Below the pieces are notes generated by a model. It was not told the DNA's origin. It worked only from the letters and a program-made list of their open reading frames with translations, and did not search any database. Positions 8,867 through 16,889 of a DNA stretch of 64,000 nucleotides are shown in pieces (the stretch's first letter is position 1; the number at the start of each line of letters is the position of its first letter). Made by a program: the position numbers and the translations under genes. Source of the stretch: CAKZNE01 sp964485405 (lineage in GTDB: Bacteria; Bacteroidota; Bacteroidia; Flavobacteriales; Schleiferiaceae); assembly GCA_964485405.1 (NCBI GenBank), contig CAZAJG010000020.1, positions 3,411 through 67,410 on the forward strand. Direction: 5' to 3'.

Positions 8867-10345
8867 ATGGCAAAAAATCTCACAACTAGAGCGGAAAATT
8901 ATTCACAGTGGTATAATGAATTAGTGGTAAAGGCAGACCTGGCCGAGAATTCGGGGGTGCGAGGATGTATGGTGATAAAGCCTTATGGTTTCGCCATTTG
9001 GGAGAAAATCCAAGCGCAACTGGATAAAATGTTTAAGGAAACAGGTCATGAAAACGCCTATTTCCCGCTTTTTGTGCCTAAAAAACTGTTTGAAGCAGAA
9101 GAAAAAAATGCAGAAGGTTTTGCCAAGGAGTGTGCGGTAGTAACACATTACCGCTTAAAAACAGATCCAAATGACGCTTCTAAATTAATCGTAGATCCTG
9201 AGGCTAAATTAGAGGAAGAACTTATCGTTCGTCCTACTTCTGAGGCTATTATTTGGAATACTTACAAAGGCTGGATACAATCGTATCGCGATTTACCTAT
9301 CCTGATAAACCAATGGGCGAATGTAGTACGTTGGGAAATGCGTACCCGTTTGTTTTTAAGAACTGCGGAGTTTTTGTGGCAAGAGGGGCACACCGCTCAT
9401 GCTACTAAAAATGAGGCCATTGAGGAAACCGAACAAATGCTAGATGTATATGCTGAGTTTGTAGAAAGTTTTATGGCCATACCTGTAGTAAAAGGTATAA
9501 AAACGGAAAGTGAAAGATTTGCTGGAGCAGAAGAAACGTATTGTATTGAGGCTTTGATGCAGGACGGAAAAGCTCTACAGGCTGGTACAAGCCACTTTTT
9601 AGGTCAAAACTTTGCTAAAGCTTTTGATGTAAAATATGTGACCAAAGAAGGTAAACCTGAGTTTGTTTGGGCTACATCATGGGGCGTTTCTACCCGTTTA
9701 ATGGGAGCATTGATCATGACGCACTCAGATGACAATGGATTGGTTTTGCCTCCAAATCTTGCACCTTTTCAAGTGGTAATTGTACCTATTTACAAAGGAC
9801 AAGAGCAGTTGGAGCAGATTTCAGCAAAAGCGAAAGAGATTAAAAAAGAGCTTGAGAAAGCTGGAGTTTCTGTAAAGTTTGACGGAAGAGATACTCACAA
9901 GCCAGGTTGGAAATTTAACGAGTACGAATTGAAAGGAGTGCCTCTGAGAATTGCCATTGGCCCTAGAGATTTGGAGAAAAACATGGTTGAACTTGCTCGT
10001 AGAGATACCTTGAGCAAAGAATCTGTTTCTATAGAAGGACTTGCCGATAAGGTAAAGTCAGAATTAGAAGAGATTCAAACCAATTTGTACAACAAGGCAA
10101 ACACTTTTACCAAAAACAACACAAATAAGGTCGATACTTGGGAAGAGTTTAAGAATTTGATTGAAAAAGAAGGAGGCTTCATTGAAGCGCATTGGGATGG
10201 TACCTCAGAAACAGAGGAAAAGATTAAGCAAGAAACAAAAGCTACCATTCGATGTATACCTTTAGATGCTAAAGAAGAGGAAGGGAAGTGTGTATACACT
10301 GGAAAACCTTCTTCAAAACGAGTGTTATTCGCAAAAGCCTATTGA
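8867..10345 (+). CDS. proS: Prolyl-tRNA synthetase, short type 3 form
   Basis: 492 residues. The enzyme activates proline with ATP and loads it on tRNA-Pro in the cytoplasm. It has class II synthetase motifs: motif 2 around residues 155-180 (RWEMRTRLFLRTAEF) and motif 3 around 270-290 (GVSTRLMGALIMTH). The start MAKNLTTRAENYSQWYNELV and the absence of the insertion (editing) domain found between motifs 2 and 3 of the long bacterial form place it in the archaeal/eukaryote-like type 3 group that is usual in Bacteroidota. The C-terminal extension after the anticodon domain ends in AKAY. The gene for a conserved unknown protein follows after one base and is probably co-transcribed. Confidence 0.97.
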   Translation: MAKNLTTRAENYSQWYNELVVKADLAENSGVRGCMVIKPYGFAIWEKIQAQLDKMFKETGHENAYFPLFVPKKLFEAEEKNAEGFAKECAVVTHYRLKTDPNDASKLIVDPEAKLEEELIVRPTSEAIIWNTYKGWIQSYRDLPILINQWANVVRWEMRTRLFLRTAEFLWQEGHTAHATKNEAIEETEQMLDVYAEFVESFMAIPVVKGIKTESERFAGAEETYCIEALMQDGKALQAGTSHFLGQNFAKAFDVKYVTKEGKPEFVWATSWGVSTRLMGALIMTHSDDNGLVLPPNLAPFQVVIVPIYKGQEQLEQISAKAKEIKKELEKAGVSVKFDGRDTHKPGWKFNEYELKGVPLRIAIGPRDLEKNMVELARRDTLSKESVSIEGLADKVKSELEEIQTNLYNKANTFTKNNTNKVDTWEEFKNLIEKEGGFIEAHWDGTSETEEKIKQETKATIRCIPLDAKEEEGKCVYTGKPSSKRVLFAKAY

Positions 10346-10346
10346 T

Positions 10347-11042
10347 ATGGAAGAAAAATCCCCATGTAACCCTAAGGTTATGGAGCTTTTAGAGGAAAAA
10401 TCCTCTACCAAGCAAAAAGTATTTAGAAAGACCAAGGATGTTTTTGGGGAACTTAAACTTCAACTCTCTCAGTTGGCAAACTCCTTCGACAATAGCATTT
10501 GTGGCATTGACGATAGTGTGAGAGTAAGTTATAAGGATAAGAGCGCCTATGAATCAGAGATTCATTTTAGCGGAGATATTCTTCTGGTTAACATGCACAC
10601 CAATGTTTTTGCTTTTGAAAAGAGTAATCCTATCTGGAAAACAGGCTATGTATTAGAAGACAAGCGAAGAGCCTATTTTGGAATGATTAATATCTATAAC
10701 TTCTTAGCAGATAGTTTTAGATTTAACCGACAAAGTGATGTGGGTGTTCTTTTAGGAAGAATTTTTATCAATCATGAAGGCCACTTTTTTGTGGAGGGGA
10801 GAAGGCAGTTGGGTTTCTTGTATAGAGACTTGGCTAAGAATGAGATGGATAGTGATGACCTAAAGAGCATCATTGAAACGGCTATGATTTATGCGTTGGA
10901 ATACGACCTTACCGTTCCAGAGTTTAAGGACTCTATGTTAGTAAGCGTTAATCAAGTGCAAACCCTTAGTAATGAGTTCCATCTCAAAACCTCCAAAAAG
11001 CTTGGTTTCAGGTTCCACACTCAAATCAATAAAATCGAGTGA
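10347..11042 (+). CDS. Conserved hypothetical cytoplasmic protein downstream of proS
   Basis: 231 residues from the ATG at 10347, one base after the proS stop; the open frame runs further upstream but only inside proS. I do not recognise a named domain. There is no signal peptide or membrane segment. The N-terminal third is charged (Lys/Glu) and the middle contains an unbroken alpha/beta-looking stretch with LLGRIFINHEGHFFVEGRRQ. Its position directly behind proS suggests co-transcription but does not by itself show a link to translation. The length, codon use and absence of overlap support a real gene. Confidence 0.8.
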   Translation: MEEKSPCNPKVMELLEEKSSTKQKVFRKTKDVFGELKLQLSQLANSFDNSICGIDDSVRVSYKDKSAYESEIHFSGDILLVNMHTNVFAFEKSNPIWKTGYVLEDKRRAYFGMINIYNFLADSFRFNRQSDVGVLLGRIFINHEGHFFVEGRRQLGFLYRDLAKNEMDSDDLKSIIETAMIYALEYDLTVPEFKDSMLVSVNQVQTLSNEFHLKTSKKLGFRFHTQINKIE

Positions 11043-11059
11043 TTTTTTTTGAAATCATG

Positions 11060-11090
11060 TTTGGTGAATTAGAAAAATCATATACATTTG
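11060..11090 (+). promoter_or_regulatory. Promoter of the tRNA-Glu/rpsT unit
   Basis: TTTG at 11060-11063, a 19-base spacer, and TACATTTG at 11083-11090: an exact fit to the Bacteroidetes sigma-A pattern. The expected start is about seven bases further, some 20 bases before the mature tRNA. Confidence 0.8.
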
Positions 11091-11118
11091 CAGTCCGAAA
11101 AAAACGGGACAGTTATTC

Positions 11119-11190
11119 GGCCCATTCGTCTATCGGTTAGGACGCCAGGTTTTCATCCTGGAAAGAGGAGTTCGATTCTCCTATGGGCTG
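11119..11190 (+). tRNA. tRNA-Glu (anticodon TTC)
   Basis: 72 bases. Acceptor arms GGCCCAT (11119-11125) and ATGGGCT (11183-11189) pair with a G-U first pair, with discriminator G at 11190. The anticodon arm CCAGG/CCTGG (11145-11149, 11157-11161) holds loop TTTTCAT with anticodon TTC at 11152-11154. The T arm is GAGGAGTTCGATTCTCC. The 3' CCA is not encoded. rpsT begins 26 bases later on the same strand, with no terminator between. Confidence 0.97.
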
Positions 11191-11216
11191 CTAAACTTTT
11201 TAAGAGTTAAAAAATT

Positions 11217-11471
11217 ATGGCAAATCATAAGTCAGCATTAAAAAGAGTAAGATCAGACGAAAAGAAACGTGATCGTAATCGTTACCAACACAAAACGACT
11301 CGTAACGCAATTCGTTCTTTAAGAACGAACGAGAACAAAAAAGAAGCTTCAGAAAGCCTTCCTTTAGTTATCGCTATGATCGACAAGTTGGCAAAAAACA
11401 ACATTATCCACAAAAATAAAGCGGCTAACTTAAAGTCAAGTTTAACAAAGCACGTAAGTGCTCTTGCTTAA
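11217..11471 (+). CDS. rpsT: 30S ribosomal protein S20
   Basis: 84 residues, full length for the family. S20 is a three-helix protein that binds 16S rRNA in the body of the small subunit. The sequence starts MANHKSALKRVRSDEKKRDRN, with the basic N-terminal helix typical of S20, and ends in a helix with KNNIIHKNKAANLKSSL. The gene sits 26 bases after tRNA-Glu and seems to be transcribed from the same promoter, so the tRNA has to be cut out of a common transcript. A terminator follows 22 bases after the stop. Confidence 0.97.
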   Translation: MANHKSALKRVRSDEKKRDRNRYQHKTTRNAIRSLRTNENKKEASESLPLVIAMIDKLAKNNIIHKNKAANLKSSLTKHVSALA

Positions 11472-11492
11472 GCTTTAAAGTCTCAAAATATT

Positions 11493-11520
11493 AAAAGCCT
11501 CGCAATAGCGGGGCTTTTTT
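11493..11520. terminator. Terminator after rpsT, usable from both strands
   Basis: AAAAGCC-CGC pairs with GCG-GGCTTTT around a short AATA loop, followed by TTTTTT on the plus strand. The A-rich other side could also stop the minus-strand epimerase gene that ends at 11530. Confidence 0.8.
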
Positions 11521-11529
11521 CGTTTGATA

Positions 11530-12426
11530 CTATTTTAAAAGATCGGTTAGGGCTTCTTTCGCAGTTTGATGCTTAAAACGAAATCCAGTGGATAGAATTT
11601 GCACATTATCCGCTTTTTGTCCCTCTAAGGCGATAACAGAAGATTCTCCCATAATCAGCTTCAATACAAAAGCCGGAACAGCTGGCATAAAGAAAGGTCT
11701 ATTAAGAGTTTGGGCTAATGTTTTCATAAAATCCTTGTTGCGTAAAGGATTTGGTCCAACTGCATTGTAAACTCCGGTTACCGAGTTTTCCATAGCATGG
11801 ATAAACATAGCGGCTAAATCCTCTATATGAATCCAAGGCATCCATTGTTTCCCGCTCCCTAAAGGTGAGCCAATACCCAATTTTGTGGGCGTTAACATCG
11901 CATCAAGAGCTCCTCCTTTCTCACTTAATACTACCCCTATCCTAAAAATGGTTGGAGATACATCTAAAAGCTCAAACTGAGAAGCTTGATTTTCCCAAGC
12001 TACACATACTTCAGAGAGGAAATTGTTCCCTGCTTTATCGGTTTCGGTAAAGTTCTTTTCTAAATGGGTAGGATAATAACCTACACCAGAAGCAGAAAGC
12101 ATCGCTTTTAATTGAACTCCAGATTCTCTAACCATGGCAAAGAGTAATCTTAAACTATCGGTCCTACTTTTTAAAATAGCACTTTTACCCGCTGGTGTCC
12201 ATTTTTGATTTACTGGAGCGCCAGCTAGGTTTATAATGGCGTCTACTTCGTGTAAAGCATTTAAGTCATAATCACCCGTGTCAGGGTCCCAGCCATAGGT
12301 GGTTACACCTTCTTTAGTGTAGTTTGGGTTTCTAGATAGATAAACTACCTCATGCCCTTTTTTAAGTAATTGACTTGTAATTTCGGTTCCTACAAGTCCG
12401 GTTCCACCGGTTAAGAGTACTTTCAT
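11530..12426 (-). CDS. TIGR01777-family NAD(P)-dependent epimerase (YfcH/SDR39U1-like)
   Basis: 298 residues. An extended short-chain dehydrogenase fold with the N-terminal Rossmann motif TGGTGLVGTEI (about 7-17), SRNP at the cofactor-specificity region, INLAGAPV around 65-72, and SASGVGYYP around 110-118, all hallmarks of the TIGR01777 group. The C-terminal DUF1731-like part includes AVGPNPLRNKDFMKTLA and VPAFVLKLIMGESS. The substrate of this group is unknown in bacteria; in animals the relative SDR39U1 is also uncharacterised. It is convergent with rpsT and divergent from the gene at 12501. A TATGTTTG -7 box (complement of 12488-12495) lies about 60 bases upstream. Confidence 0.9.
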   Translation of the reverse strand: MKVLLTGGTGLVGTEITSQLLKKGHEVVYLSRNPNYTKEGVTTYGWDPDTGDYDLNALHEVDAIINLAGAPVNQKWTPAGKSAILKSRTDSLRLLFAMVRESGVQLKAMLSASGVGYYPTHLEKNFTETDKAGNNFLSEVCVAWENQASQFELLDVSPTIFRIGVVLSEKGGALDAMLTPTKLGIGSPLGSGKQWMPWIHIEDLAAMFIHAMENSVTGVYNAVGPNPLRNKDFMKTLAQTLNRPFFMPAVPAFVLKLIMGESSVIALEGQKADNVQILSTGFRFKHQTAKEALTDLLK

Positions 12427-12487
12427 GTTGAATTATCAATATTATCAATAACATTTTAGAGCTTTGCTTGTTTAGAAGATTGTAAAA

Positions 12488-12495
12488 CAAACATA
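12488..12495 (-). promoter_or_regulatory. Possible -7 box for the epimerase gene
   Basis: On the minus strand this reads TATGTTTG, an exact TAnnTTTG match. No good -33 box is visible at the usual distance, so the call is weak. Confidence 0.3.
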
Positions 12496-12500
12496 GAATA

Positions 12501-13067
12501 ATGCATAATCTTGAGCCACATTATTTGTGGAGTCAATTGTATGAAGCCAAGACGGATATTCACTCGCCTTTTTATGGCTACGAAAACAGCGAAGTATATT
12601 TTACCGATACCATTTATAATCATTGGATACACCCGCAGTGGGACTTTTTTGGAGCTGAAACGCTCTACATGAAACAACTGTACACAGATTATGACAGATC
12701 CTTTACTGTACTAGAATTTATTGGGGAATGGAATGATGTGTTGCACAACGATATCATGATCTTGAAAAGAGACATATTAGAACCTATGATGAACAAAGGC
12801 ATTAACCGATTTATCCTGTTAGTCGATAATGTATTCAATTTTCATGCTGGCGATGCCGACTATTATGAGGAGTGGTTTGATGATGTTGAAGATGGTTGGA
12901 TTGCCTTAGTAAATGCACGACAGCATATGCGAGAGGAACTTGCCAATTATGGGGTAGATCATTATCTCGTTTATGGAGGCGAATTGGATGATTTATTCTG
13001 GAGAAGACTAGCTCCTTTAAAACTCTTTCAAAAGGTGAAGAGCTTGGTGGAAAAAAGACTCTACTAA
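12501..13067 (+). CDS. Conserved hypothetical protein, Trp/Tyr-rich and acidic
   Basis: 188 residues, no signal peptide and no membrane segment. I do not recognise a named domain, although the sequence looks like a conserved Bacteroidota family. Notable features are a high content of aromatic residues, an acidic middle (HAGDADYYEEWFDDVEDGW, about residues 114-132) and a C-terminal basic helix. It begins with ATG at 12501 and its stop overlaps the stop of the convergent NUDIX gene by four bases (13064-13067), which leaves no room for a conventional terminator between them. Function unknown. Confidence 0.75.
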   Translation: MHNLEPHYLWSQLYEAKTDIHSPFYGYENSEVYFTDTIYNHWIHPQWDFFGAETLYMKQLYTDYDRSFTVLEFIGEWNDVLHNDIMILKRDILEPMMNKGINRFILLVDNVFNFHAGDADYYEEWFDDVEDGWIALVNARQHMREELANYGVDHYLVYGGELDDLFWRRLAPLKLFQKVKSLVEKRLY

Positions 13068-13522
13068 GAGTGATGCTCGTTTACTAGCTTTTGGATTACG
13101 ATTTTATCAATCGGGAAGGGCATAGGCTCACCTAATAACTTCTGGATAGAGCACCAGTATAAAATCTGGTCGCTATGATTTACTAGAGTAAGCTCATCAT
13201 TTGGGTTTCCAGTTTTTATGAGTTGTAACTCATCCGTCCATACCTTATAATACAGACTTAACACCTGTTTTGTGGCATCAAAAGCAGAAACGTAGTACTT
13301 CTCCGTGGTATAAAAGTGTTCTGTTTTATGAATCTGGATTTGAGCTTCTTCCATAAACTCACGCTTTACGCAATCCACAACCCCTTCACCAAACTCCAAG
13401 CCACCGCCTGGTAGCTTATTGTATATTTTGCCATAAACGTTCTCCCTACTCAGCAAAAGTTGCTCTTCATGAATCAGCAGTCCGTAAACCCGAATGGTAA
13501 AGCTATTTGGAGTCATCTTCAA
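13064..13522 (-). CDS. NUDIX hydrolase
   Basis: 152 residues. NUDIX enzymes hydrolyse nucleoside diphosphates linked to another group, using Mg2+. The box runs from about residue 39: G-x5-E-x7-REFMEEAQI. The catalytic REF-x-EE core is complete, but the glycine expected two residues after the EE pair is glutamine. The substrate cannot be predicted. The start codon at 13522 lies inside the end of mnmD (overlap of 20 bases), so the two are probably translated from one transcript; a second ATG two codons later would also overlap. Confidence 0.88.
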   Translation of the reverse strand: MKMTPNSFTIRVYGLLIHEEQLLLSRENVYGKIYNKLPGGGLEFGEGVVDCVKREFMEEAQIQIHKTEHFYTTEKYYVSAFDATKQVLSLYYKVWTDELQLIKTGNPNDELTLVNHSDQILYWCSIQKLLGEPMPFPIDKIVIQKLVNEHHS

Positions 13523-14192
13523 GCATTTTATAGGCTCTAGCCATTTCTCGTTTTCCAGGAGGTCCCGGAATTTTTTCTACTTTAAACCCAACCGCCTTCA
13601 TATTTCTGCGCACATCTCCTTTAACGCAATAAGTTACAAGTACGCCATTGTTGCGGAGGCAAGCGTACATTTTTTGAAATATAGTTTCAGACCATAATTC
13701 AGGCTGAGCAGAGGGTGCAAAGGCATCAAAGTATATTAGGTCGTAATAGTTTGGTTTAAAGTCAAAAGTTTTTAAATCGTTTTGATGTTTCACAAGAGTG
13801 AAGTTTGAACTGATCTTTTGTTCTACTTCCCAATCGCTGGTGTGAAGCGCATTTAGCAGAGTTAGTGTCTCATTATCTGGAATTAACTCCTGAAAGTTGA
13901 GTTGTTCCACCTCGTTTGCGGTTACTGGATACTTCTCTAAGCTTGTGTATTCAATATTTTGATTGGATGCTGTTGTTTCTTGAGCGGTAAGCAAGGCATT
14001 CAAACCGGTCCCAAAACCTATTTCAAGAATTCTAACGGTCTCTTGAGTTTTTAAAGGATGCAGGCCCGCCTGTATAAACACGTGTTTAGACTCCTGCAAA
14101 GCACCATGAATAGAGTGATAATGCTCATCGAGTTCAGGTACAAAGAGGGTGGTAGTGTTATCCTTTGTTTTTGTTACAAACCTATTCTTCAA
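13503..14192 (-). CDS. mnmD: tRNA 5-methylaminomethyl-2-thiouridine methyltransferase
   Basis: About 229 residues if translation begins at the TTG at 14192; an ATG at 14258 in the same frame would add 22 residues that do not look like the family and would overlap the previous gene by 77 bases. The enzyme finishes the mnm5s2U modification at position 34 of tRNA using SAM. Visible are the conserved ELDEHYHSIHGALQESKHVF segment, the SAM motif LEIGFGTGLNALL, and the acidic YFDAFAPSAQPELW. This is the methyltransferase half only; proteobacteria fuse it to an oxidoreductase as MnmC. It overlaps the NUDIX gene downstream and the cytochrome-like gene upstream. Confidence 0.88.
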   Translation of the reverse strand: MKNRFVTKTKDNTTTLFVPELDEHYHSIHGALQESKHVFIQAGLHPLKTQETVRILEIGFGTGLNALLTAQETTASNQNIEYTSLEKYPVTANEVEQLNFQELIPDNETLTLLNALHTSDWEVEQKISSNFTLVKHQNDLKTFDFKPNYYDLIYFDAFAPSAQPELWSETIFQKMYACLRNNGVLVTYCVKGDVRRNMKAVGFKVEKIPGPPGKREMARAYKMLEDDSK

Positions 14193-14637
14193 GAGGAATT
14201 CGCATTTTTCTGATTTTAGGCAATGGGCCTTGGCAATAAATCTGATGACAACTGGCACAGCTCATTACCATATCGTTGTAAGCTACTTTAGCTGCTTGTT
14301 CGTCTTGCGCAGCTGCCAGTACCTCCATACGTTTTAAATACTCTTCTGCTAAGGATTTGAATGTAGCGGTAAGCTTTTCTGGTTCTGTAGCCCTTGCTGT
14401 ATGAATGGTGTAAAAGTCCTCCGGAAAGCTTTCCGGTATTTTACCTTCCATAATCTCCTTTCGGATTTCAAGATTGTCGGCATACATTTTACGCATCAAT
14501 AGAGCCAACTCAGAGTCTTCATACATTTCGTATTTCTTAGGCTCTGTTTTTACTTCTTCCGCTTGAGGCTCTTCTTTACAGGAAATAAAAAAGGATGCCC
14601 CTAAGAGGCATCCCGTTACAATTATCTTTTTAATCAT
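14182..14637 (-). CDS. Lipoprotein with a c-type haem-binding motif
   Basis: 151 residues. The N-terminus (MIKKIIVTGCLLGASFFISC) is a lipoprotein signal with lipobox FISC. The only other marked feature is CASCH at residues 127-131, a CxxCH haem c site, near the C-terminus. Length and position of the site recall cytochrome c'-like or soluble c-type domains of Bacteroidota, with the haem site followed by only 20 residues. The N-terminal half is Glu/Lys-rich and looks unstructured or helical. It probably acts at the membrane in the periplasm, in electron transfer; partner unknown. It follows the DUF4920 lipoprotein gene after five bases and overlaps mnmD, so one operon is likely. Confidence 0.85.
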   Translation of the reverse strand: MIKKIIVTGCLLGASFFISCKEEPQAEEVKTEPKKYEMYEDSELALLMRKMYADNLEIRKEIMEGKIPESFPEDFYTIHTARATEPEKLTATFKSLAEEYLKRMEVLAAAQDEQAAKVAYNDMVMSCASCHQIYCQGPLPKIRKMRIPLEE

Positions 14638-14642
14638 ACTGA

Positions 14643-15149
14643 TTACTCTTCAATAACTACACCAGTTGCTACATAAGTAAGTGTAACTTCGGGTTCTGTT
14701 ATTTTTTCAATTTCAGAGGCCTCTTTTCCAGCATCTTCCGCAAGGTGTCTTAAATAGTCTACATCTAAGGTGTCTAACTTAGCGTAACCTTCAATCGTAG
14801 CTGTTTCCCCATTTAAGTTGGTAGGAACAAAAAAGCCGTAATCTTTAAAAGTTACATGCATTTCTTTATCGTTGCCTAAATCCATTTTCATCCAGCATCC
14901 TTTTACTTTGCAAGAGCTGTTTACGGTTCCCGTTACTTTTACATCCATAGAGTCTGTATCTGTAAACATGGCAAAAAGCTTTCCGCTTTCAGTGGCTCCA
15001 TCTGTAGAAGAGATTGTATCTCCATAATACTGATAACTAGAAGCTACCTCTACATTTTCAGATTCTATTTTTACCTCCGCTTCGTTTGTAGTATTATTGC
15101 AAGCGCTAAGCAGAGCAATGCCCATTAATAAAAAAGCTGTTTTTTTCAT
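14643..15149 (-). CDS. DUF4920-like lipoprotein
   Basis: 168 residues with lipobox LSAC (about 15-18). The mature part includes YYGDTISSTDG, then KVTGTVNSSCKVKGCWM and FKDYGFFVPTNLNGE, the conserved pattern of DUF4920. The paired cysteines (SSCKVKGCWM) may bind metal or form a disulphide. The family is restricted mainly to Bacteroidota and has no known role. It starts the operon with the haem-motif lipoprotein, which follows after five bases. A TATATTTG -7 box lies 22 bases upstream on the minus strand. Confidence 0.82.
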   Translation of the reverse strand: MKKTAFLLMGIALLSACNNTTNEAEVKIESENVEVASSYQYYGDTISSTDGATESGKLFAMFTDTDSMDVKVTGTVNSSCKVKGCWMKMDLGNDKEMHVTFKDYGFFVPTNLNGETATIEGYAKLDTLDVDYLRHLAEDAGKEASEIEKITEPEVTLTYVATGVVIEE

Positions 15150-15171
15150 TTAGTTTCTGTGATTTAAGCTT

Positions 15172-15179
15172 CAAATATA
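15172..15179 (-). promoter_or_regulatory. Possible -7 box for the DUF4920 operon
   Basis: The minus strand reads TATATTTG, an exact match to TAnnTTTG. No matching -33 box is seen at 19 bases, so confidence is limited. Confidence 0.35.
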
Positions 15180-15226
15180 CAAATCTTGCATTGCTTTTTG
15201 GTTAGTTCACTCTGACAACTAAGACT

Positions 15227-16273
15227 ATGAAAATTACCAAAGCAGAAAAATCCAAATTGGATCAGGTAGACTTTGATAAACTCGTTTTCGGAACCACGTT
15301 TACAGACCATATGTTGGTCTGTCATTTTCGGAATGGAGCGTGGGAAGAACCTGAGATTAAGCCTTATGGCCCTATGTCCTTTACACCTGCTCTTCATACA
15401 TTACATTACGGTCAAGCTCTTTTTGAAGGTCAGAAAGCGTATTATATGAGCAATGGCGACATTGGGATATTTAGACCAGAGATGAATGCAAAAAGGTTAA
15501 ATCACTCTGCCAAGCGGATGTTGATGCCAGAATATCCGGAAGAATGGTTTGTAGATGGACTTAAAACGCTTGTAGAACTCGATAAGGATTGGGTTCCAAA
15601 AAAAGAAGGCCATTCTTTGTATTTACGACCATTTATGTTCGGTAGTTCTGAGTTTGTTGCAGCTCGCCCTTCTGAGGAATTCATTTTTTGCGTTGTAATG
15701 AGTCCGGTTGGGCCATATTACGCGGGAGATGTAAGAGTAAAAGTGGAAGAAACTTTTACTCGTAGCGCTTCCGGTGGAGTTGGATCCACAAAATGTGCCG
15801 GTAATTACGGAGGAGCATTTTACGCTACAGAGCAAGCTAAGAAAGAAGGTTACACACAGATTATCTGGACAGATCATAAAAATCATGAGTTAATTGAGGA
15901 GTCTGGAACTATGAATATTGGTTTTGTTGTGGATGACACCTTTATTACGCCACCATTAAGCGATCGGATTTTAGCCGGTATTACACGCGATAGTATACTT
16001 ACGATGCTTCGAGATAATGGCTTATTAAAAGTGGAAGAACGCCCTGTGAGTGTAGAAGAAATTATTTATGCAGCAGAAGAAGGTCGATTAAAGGAGGCCT
16101 TTGGTATGGGAACCGCAGCTGTAGTAAGTCCGATCTCATCAATAGGATACAGAGGTACAGATTACGAAATAGGCACACCTGAGAATGGTTATGCCACAAA
16201 AATTAAGAAAGATTTAACCGCTTTACGAATGGGCGATGCGGAAGATAAACATCACTGGATGCAGGTGATATAG
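15227..16273 (+). CDS. ilvE: Branched-chain amino acid aminotransferase
   Basis: 348 residues, typical of the class IV (fold-type IV) PLP enzymes. It transfers the amino group between glutamate and the keto acids of leucine, isoleucine and valine. Visible motifs are LHYGQALFEGQKAY (about 59-72), RPFMFGS, and GSTKCAGNYGG with the expected PLP lysine at K189, followed by EESGTMNIGFV and the C-terminal GMGTAAVVSPI. The extended N-terminus fits the longer eukaryote-like (BCAT type II) branch. No other ilv/leu genes are near, and it has its own terminator, so it is probably a single-gene unit. Confidence 0.96.
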   Translation: MKITKAEKSKLDQVDFDKLVFGTTFTDHMLVCHFRNGAWEEPEIKPYGPMSFTPALHTLHYGQALFEGQKAYYMSNGDIGIFRPEMNAKRLNHSAKRMLMPEYPEEWFVDGLKTLVELDKDWVPKKEGHSLYLRPFMFGSSEFVAARPSEEFIFCVVMSPVGPYYAGDVRVKVEETFTRSASGGVGSTKCAGNYGGAFYATEQAKKEGYTQIIWTDHKNHELIEESGTMNIGFVVDDTFITPPLSDRILAGITRDSILTMLRDNGLLKVEERPVSVEEIIYAAEEGRLKEAFGMGTAAVVSPISSIGYRGTDYEIGTPENGYATKIKKDLTALRMGDAEDKHHWMQVI

Positions 16274-16288
16274 GCATATTTTTAAAGG

Positions 16289-16317
16289 AGCCCCAAATAC
16301 AAATGGGGCTTTCTTTT
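16289..16317 (+). terminator. Rho-independent terminator after ilvE
   Basis: AGCCCCA (16289-16295) pairs with TGGGGCT (16304-16310), followed by TTCTTTT. Confidence 0.8.
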
Positions 16318-16326
16318 GAATTAACA

Positions 16327-16369
16327 TGTAAAGTTTGTTTTACATTTAGTAAAATTTATCATACATTCG
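16327..16369 (+). promoter_or_regulatory. Candidate promoter with overlapping inverted repeats (autoregulatory operator?)
   Basis: TGTAAA (16327-16332) and TTTACA (16339-16344) are inverted arms six bases apart; TTTAC (16339-16343) also pairs with GTAAA (16349-16353). The shared TTTA at 16339-16342 lies 19 bases before TACATTCG (16362-16369), one change from the -7 consensus. An operator here would block the -33 box of the promoter for the membrane protein/XRE pair. Confidence 0.45.
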
Positions 16370-16397
16370 TTGCGTTGATATTCTAAATCTTATCAAA

Positions 16398-16889
16398 ATG
16401 AAAACACGTTTTTTATTATCACCGAAGTACAAGAAGTTTGGCTGGATAATATTTATTCCCTTTGCCATTTTAGGTACCATAGCTATGTTCAACGATTATG
16501 AAGTAGGTTGGTTAGACGCTACCGTTCCTGCCTTTTTAAATAAGAACCTTACCCTATTTTCAAATGGTGAATCCAATGCAGGAGTACAACTGTTTGCTCT
16601 TGTAGATAATAACCTCACCAATGAGGTACTCGGCATATTCACTTTAATTGGCTGTGTGCTTTTAACCTTTAGTAAGGAAAAAGAGGAGGATGAGTTTATT
16701 GCTCGTCTAAGATTGGAATCCCTTTTATGGGCTGTATTTGTAAACAGTATACTCTTATTTCTGGCTCTGATTCTTTTTTACGACTTCAATTTCTTTTACG
16801 TTATGGTTTTTAATCTGTATTCTGTGTTTATCCTATTCAGTGTTCACTTTCATTGGAGTTTGCTCAGAATAAAAAAGGAGATGGAATGA
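16398..16889 (+). CDS. Hypothetical four-helix membrane protein paired with an XRE regulator
   Basis: 163 residues, not matched to a named family by eye. Hydrophobic segments lie at about 14-31, 80-92, 108-127 and 132-152, with a soluble loop between the first two (about 32-75) that should be outside the cytoplasm. The C-terminus is basic (LRIKKEME). Its stop overlaps the ATG of the XRE regulator in the order ATGA, the sign of translational coupling. Two-gene units of a small membrane protein and a Cro/CI-type repressor are frequent in bacteria, and the membrane partner may sense a signal or sequester the regulator; for this pair that is inference. Confidence 0.8.
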   Translation: MKTRFLLSPKYKKFGWIIFIPFAILGTIAMFNDYEVGWLDATVPAFLNKNLTLFSNGESNAGVQLFALVDNNLTNEVLGIFTLIGCVLLTFSKEKEEDEFIARLRLESLLWAVFVNSILLFLALILFYDFNFFYVMVFNLYSVFILFSVHFHWSLLRIKKEME

